From Comamonas sp. lk (lineage in GTDB: Bacteria; Pseudomonadota; Gammaproteobacteria; Burkholderiales; Burkholderiaceae_C), in NCBI GenBank assembly GCA_945898105.1, contig CAMDHL010000044.1, forward strand, positions 1-11,946: 11,946 nt of DNA, in the 5' to 3' direction. The position numbers were made by a program, and so were the translations under genes. The notes under the pieces are model-generated. The model was not told the DNA's origin. It saw only the letters and a program-made list of their open reading frames with translations, and ran no database searches. This document shows positions 1 to 6,748 of this stretch, one piece after another (within the stretch, counting starts at the first letter, position 1; each line of letters starts with the position of its first letter).

Positions 1-1694
1 GGTTTGCCAAACATCGCGGATGCAAAGAAAATATTCATGCCGGCTGGGGGGCACAGAAAGCCCATTTCCATGGCTGCTAAAAACAGGATGCCAAAGTGCA
101 CGGGATCAATGCCATAGCTTTGGGCTACCGGCAATAGCAAGGGGACCAATACGACAATGGCTGCGAAAATTTCCATCAGTGCACCCGCAAATAGCAAAAA
201 TACCACCAAGACGACGAGAAAAATCTCTTTACTGGGAATTAGATTTTGGGTCGCAGTAATAGCGGCATCGGGTATGCCCGCATCAATAAGAAAATTGGTC
301 AGTGCCAGTGCCATTCCTAAGATGAGGAGCACACCACCAATGATTTGGGCCGCATCGCTGAGGCAGCTGAACAATGTTTTAAAGGACAACTCTCGGTGAG
401 CGACTGCCTGAGTTATCACTGCGTAAGCTGCGGTGAGTGCTGCGCTTTCCATGGGCGTAGCCAGTCCACTGATCAGCGAACCGATGGCGACTACCGGGGC
501 CAATATTTCCCATTTGGCCCGCCAAATAGTCTTCCACAGGACTGCGTTGGACGCCCTTGTTGCCAAAGAATCGGGGGGTGCGGTCGATTTCAAAAATCCA
601 CCAAAAATCAATAAGCTCATCACCATAATCAACGCGGGCAGGGCGCCGGCTAAAAACATGGTGGTAATTGGCACCCGGGCCACAATGGCGTACATGATGA
701 GGGGCACAGACGGCGCTAGTAATACCCCCAATGCGCTGGCACTGGTTACAAGTCCTATGCCTTTTTTTTCCGGGTAACCAGCATTACTGAGCAGAGGGAG
801 CATTAGCCCACCAAGCGCCAAAATGGTGACGCCACTGCCCCCGGTAAAAGCCGTGAAAAATGAGCAAAGCAATGCCACGGCGACCACCGAGCCTTTCACG
901 CCCCCGCCAAACAGAATCACGAATAAGTCTCCCAGTCTTTGGGTGGCTCCGGTACGCGCAAACAGCAGCCCTGCCAGGGTAAATAAGGGCAGCGCAGGCA
1001 ATGATGGGTTTACGGTTATTTGGTAATGCGACAACGCCACTGATGCCAAAGGCATGCCTTCGCTCCAGAACAGGACAAGCGCGAGCCCTCCCAATACGGC
1101 GAATATCGGCGCACCGCTAAGCAAAGCTGCGACGAGCAAGGCCAAAGCAGGCCAAGGGGGAACAGAGGTCCCCTCCAGTTGCGCGGCGATGACGATGCCA
1201 AGGCATGGAATCACCACAGACCCAAGTGCTTTTAGACGCACACCGCTTAAGCACCTCGCGCCTAATTTAAAGCCCAGCAACACAAAGCACAAGGGCATAC
1301 AGGCTTGCAGGGTCCAGACGGGCAAGCCATAGGCTAGGGTATGCGCCGCATGCCGCTCTGTGCTGACGAATTGCCAACTAGCATACGCCAGCATGCCGCA
1401 CACCAAAGCCGCCAATAGCTGCGCCAGCCGCCACGCAGGCGTCTGGCCCTTGATGCCATCATTGGAGCCAAAGGACGTAAGGTGACCATGCCTTTCTGCG
1501 GCCAGCGCGCCGAACATTGCAAGGACCAACCCTAGATGCTGTACCACGACAGGGGCATTGGCAATACCGCTTCCGAGTAAAGGCCGCATGCCGATCTCAA
1601 TGAGCGGAATGAGCATCATCAAACCCAAAGCCAGGGCTGCAATTTTCTCGTCGATGCTTCCCAGCCAAGTACGAAGCACTGCTAGGCGTGCCAT
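1..1694 (-). CDS. TRAP transporter fused permease (DctQ-DctM type), 3' end beyond window
   Basis: Inner-membrane permease of a TRAP importer, driving uptake of a periplasmically bound solute with an ion gradient. The reverse strand is open from an ATG at 1694 to the window edge, giving 564 residues with no stop. Residues 1 to about 170 form a DctQ-like small subunit with about four hydrophobic segments, starting SIDEKIAALALG near residue 13. From about residue 180 the sequence is DctM-like: SGAPIFAVLGG near 193, the loop FTGGSGVTILALGG, and PPAG at 549-552 just before the edge, matching the conserved PPxG near the DctM C-terminus. Fused QM proteins usually run 600 or more residues, so only a few tens should be missing. 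Only two bases separate its ATG from the stop of the binding-protein gene, so translational coupling is likely. Family assignment is firm. The ligand cannot be read from it. Confidence 0.9.
   Translation of the reverse strand, partial: MARLAVLRTWLGSIDEKIAALALGLMMLIPLIEIGMRPLLGSGIANAPVVVQHLGLVLAMFGALAAERHGHLTSFGSNDGIKGQTPAWRLAQLLAALVCGMLAYASWQFVSTERHAAHTLAYGLPVWTLQACMPLCFVLLGFKLGARCLSGVRLKALGSVVIPCLGIVIAAQLEGTSVPPWPALALLVAALLSGAPIFAVLGGLALVLFWSEGMPLASVALSHYQITVNPSLPALPLFTLAGLLFARTGATQRLGDLFVILFGGGVKGSVVAVALLCSFFTAFTGGSGVTILALGGLMLPLLSNAGYPEKKGIGLVTSASALGVLLAPSVPLIMYAIVARVPITTMFLAGALPALIMVMSLLIFGGFLKSTAPPDSLATRASNAVLWKTIWRAKWEILAPVVAIGSLISGLATPMESAALTAAYAVITQAVAHRELSFKTLFSCLSDAAQIIGGVLLILGMALALTNFLIDAGIPDAAITATQNLIPSKEIFLVVLVVFLLFAGALMEIFAAIVVLVPLLLPVAQSYGIDPVHFGILFLAAMEMGFLCPPAGMNIFFASAMFGK
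762..769 (-). repeat. Eight-A tract (coding strand) in the TRAP permease
   Basis: Eight T on the given strand read as A in the gene, encoding Glu-Lys-Lys after Gly-Tyr-Pro in a cytoplasmic-type loop of the DctM half. The frame is intact. Confidence 0.9.
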
Positions 1695-1696
1695 GG

Positions 1697-2728
1697 TTAT
1701 TTTGTCTTGCCCGAGCGGAAGTCTTTCAGATGTCCCATTACCTCATCAAAAGTGTCGGCTGGGACCATGGTGCCGCGAATCCGCGGATAGAGCTTTTCAG
1801 CGAATTCTGTCCACTCCCGCATTTGATCAGCGTTGGGACGATTGACCGTCAAGCCTCGTTTTTTCATTGCATCTACTGCTTCAATGACTTCCTGCCGGGC
1901 CTTGGCGCGAATTTCAACGCCGGCTTTTTCGCTTGCTGCTCGGATGGCCGCCTGCGTGGCAGGGCTCATGTCGTCCCAGGCCTTCCTCGTGAGCACCAAC
2001 GCGCCCACAATCGGTGCCCAGTTGATCTCCAGCATTTGGGGTGCGGAGTTATAAATTTGCGTAGCTAAGGCGAAGTAGGGCGTTGAGGGCACTACGTTAA
2101 TCATCCCGGTCTGGATGGCCGGGAGGATGTCCGAAGTCTCCAAAGGAACCGGCGTATAGCCCAGGCTTTTCATGATCGCCTGCTGGTCAGGCTCAGAGCC
2201 CCATGCGAAGAATTTCATTCTCTTATAGTCATCGGGCCGAAGCGCCGGATCTTTGGAAAAAAAGCGTACCCAGCCCGCATCGCCCCAAGCCAATACGACA
2301 AACCCTTTATCGAAAAACTTCTTCTCCATCGATGGCCGCATTTTTTCCCGAACGTAGTCCACTTCCTCCCAAGACCTAAATAGCATTGGTATCGCTTGCA
2401 GCGCGGTAATTGAAGGCTCAATTTCTTGGAGTCCCACGACGGAAAGCAGGGCGCCTTGCAGTTGGCCGATACGCATGCGCCGCGCCATTTCCGCTTCGCC
2501 CCCTTGACTTCCGTCTGGATAGACCACGTATTTACTTTTCTCTGTCTGGGTGGCCCGCCAGGCTTCGCCGATGTCCATGAGTTGACGGTGGTATAAAGAA
2601 TTTTTGGGTACCAGTGACCCAATGCGAAGCTGCTTGTCCGCAGCCATGCAGTTAGGCAGGCACAGCCATACCAGCGTCAAAAATACAAGGGCAGTAAGTC
2701 GTCTGGAAGGTTTCGCCAAGGAGTTCAT
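1697..2728 (-). CDS. TRAP transporter solute-binding protein (DctP family, TPAT-associated)
   Basis: Periplasmic solute receptor of 343 residues that delivers ligand to the QM permease encoded two bases downstream. Residues 1-29 form a signal peptide: basic start with RR at 9-10, a hydrophobic core, and cleavage after CMA-29. The mature protein follows the DctP pattern, with LRIGSLVPKNSLYH at the start, then YPDGSQGGEAEMARRMRIGQLQGA (about 70-93), GDAGWVRFFSKDPALRPDD (149-167) and a C-terminal helical region. In most family members the segment after this reads like GLKIRV, and its Arg pairs with the ligand carboxylate. Here residues 170-175 read RMKFFA, with Phe174 at the Arg position. Acidic and organic-acid ligands are therefore less likely. 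ATG at 2728 lacks a clear Shine-Dalgarno, but it lies 12 bases after the TatT stop and gives a proper signal peptide. Family is certain; ligand unknown. Confidence 0.93.
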   Translation of the reverse strand: MNSLAKPSRRLTALVFLTLVWLCLPNCMAADKQLRIGSLVPKNSLYHRQLMDIGEAWRATQTEKSKYVVYPDGSQGGEAEMARRMRIGQLQGALLSVVGLQEIEPSITALQAIPMLFRSWEEVDYVREKMRPSMEKKFFDKGFVVLAWGDAGWVRFFSKDPALRPDDYKRMKFFAWGSEPDQQAIMKSLGYTPVPLETSDILPAIQTGMINVVPSTPYFALATQIYNSAPQMLEINWAPIVGALVLTRKAWDDMSPATQAAIRAASEKAGVEIRAKARQEVIEAVDAMKKRGLTVNRPNADQMREWTEFAEKLYPRIRGTMVPADTFDEVMGHLKDFRSGKTK

Positions 2729-2740
2729 AAGTAAGGCATT

Positions 2741-3637
2741 TCAAAAAAGGTCTTCAGCGCTACGAAGTAGCCACAGCGCCCGTTCGCGCATCACGTTATT
2801 GCTGAGGTCGGGGTACTTGTCGCTTGTCTCTATCGCGCTTTTGAGCAAAATTTCAAAAGCTTCTCGCTGGCTTTGCGGCAATGCAATGCCTTCCGCTTTA
2901 GCGATATAAGCACCTGCGTTTTTACCCTGACTAATCGTGATGGCTTCGTCGAAATATTGCGTCGCTTTAGCGAGTGAGCCACCCGGCTGCGCGGACTCAA
3001 AGCTTCCCATCAGGCTGGAAAGACCTCCGTTGGCATAGTTCGGATTTGCTTTCCAGGCCAGTGTGGCCAGGCGGTAGGCTAAAGGAAAGTCGGCAACGGC
3101 ATCGGGCGAGTCTTTGGCCAGTGATATGTAGCCGCCCCACGATGCAGCGGCCCAATACGCTAGGCCGACCTGATGTTGCGAAATAGGCGGCCACTGCTTG
3201 GCATCCGGATGCTCAAGTTTTGTCCGAAAGCCGGGCGTTGAAAGCTCCAGGGCGCGCATGGCGTGCCGGTGCGCTCGTAAATAGAGTTGCTTGGCGCGCT
3301 CGTTGGTGCGATAGGCGGCCTGGGCATCCGTTGCCGCCAAGCGCTCCGCTTCAAAAGCAACATACGCAAAACTGTACTGGCTCAAACCGGCCCCCACCGC
3401 TTCCGCCAGCTTCAGGTTGTCAGGCGTGTCCTTTAGGAGCGATTCCGATAGTTTTAAGTAGAAAGCACTGGCTTCACGGGCCAGGCCCGGATCCTCTTCC
3501 TGTGATAGCCCTTGGTTGGCCAATTCGTCGCCAATGCTTTTTTTGATTAGGGCCATCGGAGAGCAGGCACTGAGCCCGATGGCCAAGGCTGCAACGGCGA
3601 GGCCCAGACATCGTTTTGAAAGCACATCGCGAAGCAT
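2741..3637 (-). CDS. TRAP transporter TatT component family lipoprotein
   Basis: Accessory TPR-like lipoprotein of a TPAT transporter. In Treponema pallidum the homologue Tp0956 forms a trimer that binds its solute receptor Tp0957. From ATG 3637 the product has 298 residues, with a short basic signal peptide ending in the lipobox LSAC, which makes Cys25 the lipidated residue. The body is helical repeat with the family's typical blocks: DTPDNLKLAEAVGAGLSQYSFAYVAFEAER, RAKQLYLRAHRHAMRALEL, YWAAASWGGYISLAKDSPD, and ANPNYANGGLSSLMGSFESAQPGG followed by KATQYFDEAI. The frame continues 10 codons upstream to a TTG at 3667. I prefer the ATG because it gives a standard 24-residue signal peptide; neither start has a clear ribosome site. 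It is first in the operon, 12 bases before the binding-protein gene. Its lack of any D-x sorting anomaly was not assessed. Family call is firm from characteristic motifs and gene order. Confidence 0.88.
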   Translation of the reverse strand: MLRDVLSKRCLGLAVAALAIGLSACSPMALIKKSIGDELANQGLSQEEDPGLAREASAFYLKLSESLLKDTPDNLKLAEAVGAGLSQYSFAYVAFEAERLAATDAQAAYRTNERAKQLYLRAHRHAMRALELSTPGFRTKLEHPDAKQWPPISQHQVGLAYWAAASWGGYISLAKDSPDAVADFPLAYRLATLAWKANPNYANGGLSSLMGSFESAQPGGSLAKATQYFDEAITISQGKNAGAYIAKAEGIALPQSQREAFEILLKSAIETSDKYPDLSNNVMRERALWLLRSAEDLF

Positions 3638-3869
3638 GCTGCTGCGTAGGGCGGCGAAGTAATTCAATGGAGATTTGGAATTATTAAGTTTTCCTCGCTA
3701 ATCTATGTGTGTTTCATGAATATTGCGTGACAGCTTAAAGCGTGAATTATGTGCTTGTAACGCCATAGTCCGTCATGGCCATGGAAACGGACGCAGACTT
3801 GTCGTATTCGACCAAAACTCGAGGGAGCCGCCACGTGGTAGCAAAATGCCCCCCTGAAAGCCGCCCGGC
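3638..3869. promoter_or_regulatory. Divergent intergenic region between tatT and the BPL-N gene
   Basis: This stretch separates two divergent genes and must carry the promoters of both, or at least that of the TPAT operon. No consensus promoter is clear. The best minus-strand candidate is a TTCACG box (complement of 3741-3746), 16 bases, then AATATT (3719-3724), with four of six matches in each. A weak plus-strand pairing is TTGCGT (3723-3728) with AATTAT (3745-3750). A perfect 10-base palindrome, CATGGCCATG, lies at 3774-3783. No regulator gene is adjacent. These are visual matches only. Confidence 0.3.
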
Positions 3870-4526
3870 ATGCAGAAATCCATAGCCCTTTTCATACACC
3901 ACCCCACCTGCTCGACCGATTCGGTCAATGGGGTGATCGCGGCCTTGTCGCCTCTGGCCCGTATCAAGTTGTTCACCCGGCATAAGGTGCAGCAGGGGTT
4001 CTTTGACGATGTAGACCTGGTGGTGTTCCCCGGTGGCGATGGGGAGGCGACCGTATTTCGCAATCTTCTGAAGCTGAATATTCCTGATCTGCGCGCCTAC
4101 ATGCAGCGCGGTGGGCGGTACCTGGGCATTTGCATGGGTGCGTATTGGGCTGATGCCTATTATTTCAATTTTTTGAAAAACACACGATGCGTGCAGTACA
4201 TAAAGCGCCCGCGGTCTGACATTCGAAGCTCCTATGGCACGACCGCTCCGGTTCAATGGCGGGGCCAATTGCAGCGAATGTATTTTTACGACGGTCCCAC
4301 CTTTGTTAATGGCCACTTTGAAACCCTGGCCACTTATGCCAACGGCGACCCTATGGCCATTGTGCAAGGTGCTGTGGGTTTGGTGGGGTGCCATCTGGAG
4401 AGCCAGGCGCATTGGTACACCAAAAAATACATGCAGCCCCAATGGCACGCCAACGAGCACCATGTCTTGCTGGCGCAATTTGTAGCGGACTACTTGCTGC
4501 AGTCGCGGCAAATACCTTTGTTTTAA
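3870..4526 (+). CDS. Stand-alone BPL-N / glutamine-amidotransferase-like domain protein
   Basis: A 218-residue protein of the class I glutamine amidotransferase-like superfamily, closest to the domain found at the N-terminus of eukaryotic biotin-protein ligases (BPL_N). The superfamily landmarks are present: LVVFPGGDGE at 50-59, the nucleophile elbow GICMGAYWA at 86-94 with Cys88, and a late HLE (His175, Glu177) in GCHLESQAHWY, giving a plausible Cys-His-Glu triad. No biotin-ligase catalytic domain follows, so it is not a biotin ligase. No signal peptide is evident, so it is probably cytoplasmic. An in-frame TGA at 3855-3857 rules out an earlier start than ATG 3870, which has no strong ribosome site. 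It is divergent from the TPAT operon and 192 bases upstream of the Liv operon on the same strand. Its reaction and substrate are unknown, and a link to either transporter rests on position alone. Confidence 0.82.
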   Translation: MQKSIALFIHHPTCSTDSVNGVIAALSPLARIKLFTRHKVQQGFFDDVDLVVFPGGDGEATVFRNLLKLNIPDLRAYMQRGGRYLGICMGAYWADAYYFNFLKNTRCVQYIKRPRSDIRSSYGTTAPVQWRGQLQRMYFYDGPTFVNGHFETLATYANGDPMAIVQGAVGLVGCHLESQAHWYTKKYMQPQWHANEHHVLLAQFVADYLLQSRQIPLF

Positions 4527-4557
4527 AGAGTGTGAACCTTTGGGTCGATTGCCCTAG

Positions 4558-4575
4558 GGTAAACACTCATTTACC
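4558..4575. repeat. Inverted repeat overlapping the -35 box upstream of the Liv operon
   Basis: GGTAAA (4558-4563), six spacer bases, then TTTACC (4570-4575) form a perfect dyad of 18 bases. The right arm coincides with the candidate -35 box of the promoter for the binding-protein gene, the usual position of a repressor operator. The 8-base palindrome CCCTAGGG (4552-4559) abuts it, and CCTTTGG (4537-4543) pairs with CCAAAGG (4574-4580) around it. Function is inferred from position only. Confidence 0.4.
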
Positions 4576-4598
4576 AAAGGGAAATAAAGTTTCATAAT
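4570..4598 (+). promoter_or_regulatory. Candidate sigma-70 promoter for the Liv-type operon
   Basis: TTTACC (4570-4575; four of six matches to TTGACA) and CATAAT (4593-4598; five of six matches to TATAAT) are separated by 17 bases, the optimal spacing. A start near 4605 would leave a leader of about 115 bases before the ATG at 4719. It is the best promoter match I found in the 192-base gap ahead of this operon. Confidence 0.55.
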
Positions 4599-4708
4599 AG
4601 GCGCGTTAACGGTTCCCTTGATGGGTGATTCTTCTGGATGCAAGAAGCAGGCTTGGTCCAAATCGCTGGTCAACTTTCAGTAAGTCTCAATGCACTTTGT
4701 GCTCATTT

Positions 4709-4713
4709 AGGAG
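4709..4713 (+). promoter_or_regulatory. Ribosome binding site that sets the livK start
   Basis: AGGAG lies five bases before ATG 4719. The frame is also open from an ATG at 4638, but that start would put 27 residues of non-signal sequence before the signal peptide and lacks such a site. The 4719 start is therefore chosen. Confidence 0.85.
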
Positions 4714-4718
4714 CTTTC

Positions 4719-5873
4719 ATGCAGATATTTCAATTGCGCGTTCTCGTTGGTGCCGTGGCAGCTTGCGCGGCTGTTTCAGGAGTCTATGCACAAGGCGCGG
4801 TCAGCTGCCCAAACCCGATTCCGATTGCGCTTACGACACCATTAACCTCTGGCGTGGCACTGCTTGGCATTCAAGCAAAGCTTGGAATAGAGCACGCCGT
4901 CGGAGAGATCAATGCTGCAGGTGGTGTTGGCGGAAAGACTTTTAAGCTATCGATTGAAGACGCGACCGGATCGGGCCCCAATGCGCTCAATTCAATGAAT
5001 CGATTGATGGAAGGAAAGCCCGTAGTGCTGTTTTCCTCAATGATTAGCCCACACATATTTACCCAGAACGACGCAATCAAAAACGGCGAGACTCCCGTGT
5101 TGGTGGCGGGCACCAATGCTCAGCTCATGAAGCAGGGGAACCCTTGGTTAATCAGAATGCACGTGCATGATGGCCAACTTGCTGATGCGGTTCCGCGTTA
5201 CATAGTTGAAACACTCAAGAAGACCAAGCCATCCATTTTGGTGGTCGCCGACGACTACGGATTAGGTGCATCTAAAGGACTGCAGGCTGCCTTTGAGAAG
5301 CTGGGGGTTAAGCCTGTCGCAGTAGAAAGCTATGGTTTAAACGACAAGGATATGACCGCCCAACTCACCAAGATAAAAACGTCGGGGGCAGACATCATTT
5401 TATTGTGGGGCCGTCCTGGCGATGTAGCCATCGTTCTCAAACAACGTAAAGCGCTTGGAATCGAACTTCCCGTGATCGGTAACCCCAGCACCGTGGCTGC
5501 CACAACCGTGGCAAATCTGACGCCTGAAGAGTCAGACGGCGCCTACGGCATCGGCGGTATGTTGCCCCAGGTTGGCACCAATCAGAAGGCGCTTGCATTT
5601 GCCAAAGATGTTTTAGAGCGTACCAAAGTACCGCCGGATAATTTTGGGGTCGGTTACCGCGACGCCATGTACATGGTTAAGGACGTCATCGAAAAAGTGG
5701 GTTGTGATCGCACGAAGATTCGTGACTCGCTTCGTACTTTGAAAGACTGGCAAGGACTGATGATCAGCTACTCAGCGGACAAGGAAGGCGAACTGGCCCA
5801 CACCATGGGGATATATCGCAACAAGGGTAAAGTGACCGAGCAAATTGGAACTATTAAAGCAGGGAGCAACTGA
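4719..5873 (+). CDS. livK: Liv-type ABC transporter substrate-binding protein
   Basis: Periplasmic receptor of 384 residues for the ABC importer encoded downstream. It belongs to the Peripla_BP_6 / type 1 binding-fold family, which handles branched-chain amino acids, amides, urea and aromatic acids; the symbol is family-level only. A signal peptide runs to about residue 24 with cleavage after VYA. The mature part starts with PIPIALTTPLTSG and GIEHAVGEINAAGGVGGKTFKLSIED, the classic first lobe. It continues with PSILVVADDYGLGASKG, then TKIKTSGADIILLWGRPGDVA in the second lobe and FGVGYRDAMYMVKDVIEKVGCD near the end. Cys30 and Cys329 could form a disulfide in the periplasm, which is unconfirmed. 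The gene has its own candidate promoter and strong ribosome site, and eight bases separate its stop from the livH start. The ligand is unknown; the hydrolases downstream suggest an amide or amino-acid-like compound. Confidence 0.92.
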   Translation: MQIFQLRVLVGAVAACAAVSGVYAQGAVSCPNPIPIALTTPLTSGVALLGIQAKLGIEHAVGEINAAGGVGGKTFKLSIEDATGSGPNALNSMNRLMEGKPVVLFSSMISPHIFTQNDAIKNGETPVLVAGTNAQLMKQGNPWLIRMHVHDGQLADAVPRYIVETLKKTKPSILVVADDYGLGASKGLQAAFEKLGVKPVAVESYGLNDKDMTAQLTKIKTSGADIILLWGRPGDVAIVLKQRKALGIELPVIGNPSTVAATTVANLTPEESDGAYGIGGMLPQVGTNQKALAFAKDVLERTKVPPDNFGVGYRDAMYMVKDVIEKVGCDRTKIRDSLRTLKDWQGLMISYSADKEGELAHTMGIYRNKGKVTEQIGTIKAGSN

Positions 5874-5881
5874 GTCCCCTT

Positions 5882-6748
5882 ATGTTTCAGTTACTGCTAA
5901 ATGGATTAGCAATGGGCGCGATATACGCGCTCATTGCACTGGGCCTACTGCAAATTTTCAATGCGGTGAGGATCGTTAATTTTGCGCAGGGCCAATTGTT
6001 GATGGTTGGCGCCTACATGGGACTGGCCGGTTCCGCGCATTTTCAGATGCCCATGTGGATGACCTATGGGGTCACCTTCGCGGCCATGGCCATACTCGGT
6101 TTGGTCTTCATGCTGGTGGCGTACTACCCATTGCGCGGCAAGCCGTTTTATTTAGTAATTCTTACAACAATCGCCGTTGGTATCGTTCTTGAAAACCTGG
6201 TTTTAATAATCTTTGGTCCGTTACCCCAGTCCGTCCCTTCGCCTTTTGGATCTGCGCATTGGAATGTAGGAGAGCTGGTGGTTTCCAAGCATGTCGTGTT
6301 TATCTTTGGGACCACCGCGGCATTGCTACTGATGCAGTGGTGGTTTCTGATGCGCACCCGCTTTGGCAGGATGGTTCAAGCAACATCACAAGACATGGAA
6401 ATGGCACGCCTCGTGGGTGTGCGGGTTCATCGAACCGTCGCTGTGGCATTTATGCTGGGCGCTATGTTGGCCGGTGCTGGTGGGCTACTCGTAGCACCTT
6501 TATTTCTAGCAGATCCCGCCATGGGTAGCGCATTGGGACTCAAGGCATTCGTGGTTAGTGTGATCGGAGGCTTTGGGAACCTTTATGGCGCTGTGATAGC
6601 TGGGCTGCTACTTGGCTTAATTGAGGCGCTTGTTGCGGGCTACATCTCATCCAATTTCCGCGATGCATTCGCTTTCGTGTTATTGGTTGCATTCTTGTTC
6701 GTCCGCCCACAGGGCATGTTCGGCGAAAAGCAAAGTGAGCGTGTATGA
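5882..6748 (+). CDS. livH: Liv-type ABC transporter permease, LivH family
   Basis: Inner-membrane permease of 288 residues, one of two membrane subunits of the importer. It begins with the typical LivH block LLNGLAMGAIYALIALGLLQIFNAVRIVNFAQGQ and a run of hydrophobic segments across its length. The cytoplasmic coupling-type loop reads MRTRFGRMVQATSQDMEMARLVGV (about residues 157-180), and the C-terminus carries VVSVIGGFGNLYGAVIAGLLLGLIEAL and ends in FVRPQGMFGEK, both family hallmarks. Its length is normal for LivH. It follows livK by eight bases. Its stop overlaps the next start in ATGA (6745-6748), so the two proteins are probably made in step. The start at 5882 has no close Shine-Dalgarno, which also points to coupled translation from livK. 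Substrate cannot be told. Confidence 0.94.
   Translation: MFQLLLNGLAMGAIYALIALGLLQIFNAVRIVNFAQGQLLMVGAYMGLAGSAHFQMPMWMTYGVTFAAMAILGLVFMLVAYYPLRGKPFYLVILTTIAVGIVLENLVLIIFGPLPQSVPSPFGSAHWNVGELVVSKHVVFIFGTTAALLLMQWWFLMRTRFGRMVQATSQDMEMARLVGVRVHRTVAVAFMLGAMLAGAGGLLVAPLFLADPAMGSALGLKAFVVSVIGGFGNLYGAVIAGLLLGLIEALVAGYISSNFRDAFAFVLLVAFLFVRPQGMFGEKQSERV

Noticed and set aside
1688..2068. Plus-strand open frames over the left block, including 126- and 114-codon ones
   Set aside because: They are antisense to the TRAP genes, whose minus-strand frames carry signal peptide, lipobox and family motifs.
3638..3667. TTG start giving TatT ten more residues
   Set aside because: It would lengthen the signal peptide to 34 residues. 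ATG 3637 gives a standard lipoprotein signal. Not fully excluded, since neither start has a clear ribosome site.
3775..3894. Small plus-strand open frame in the divergent intergenic region
   Set aside because: About 40 codons or fewer, no ribosome site, no family resemblance, and it overlaps the BPL-N start in another frame.
3747..4511. A 254-codon open frame on the minus strand opposite the BPL-N gene
   Set aside because: It lies almost wholly antisense to a gene with clear family motifs, has no recognisable domain, and reads as a shadow of the plus-strand codons.
3870..4526. Reading the amidotransferase-like protein as a biotin-protein ligase
   Set aside because: Only the N-terminal-type domain is present; the biotin-binding and catalytic ligase domain is absent.
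4638..4718. An upstream ATG extending the binding protein by 27 residues
   Set aside because: The extension precedes a normal signal peptide and lacks a good ribosome site, while ATG 4719 has AGGAG five bases before it.
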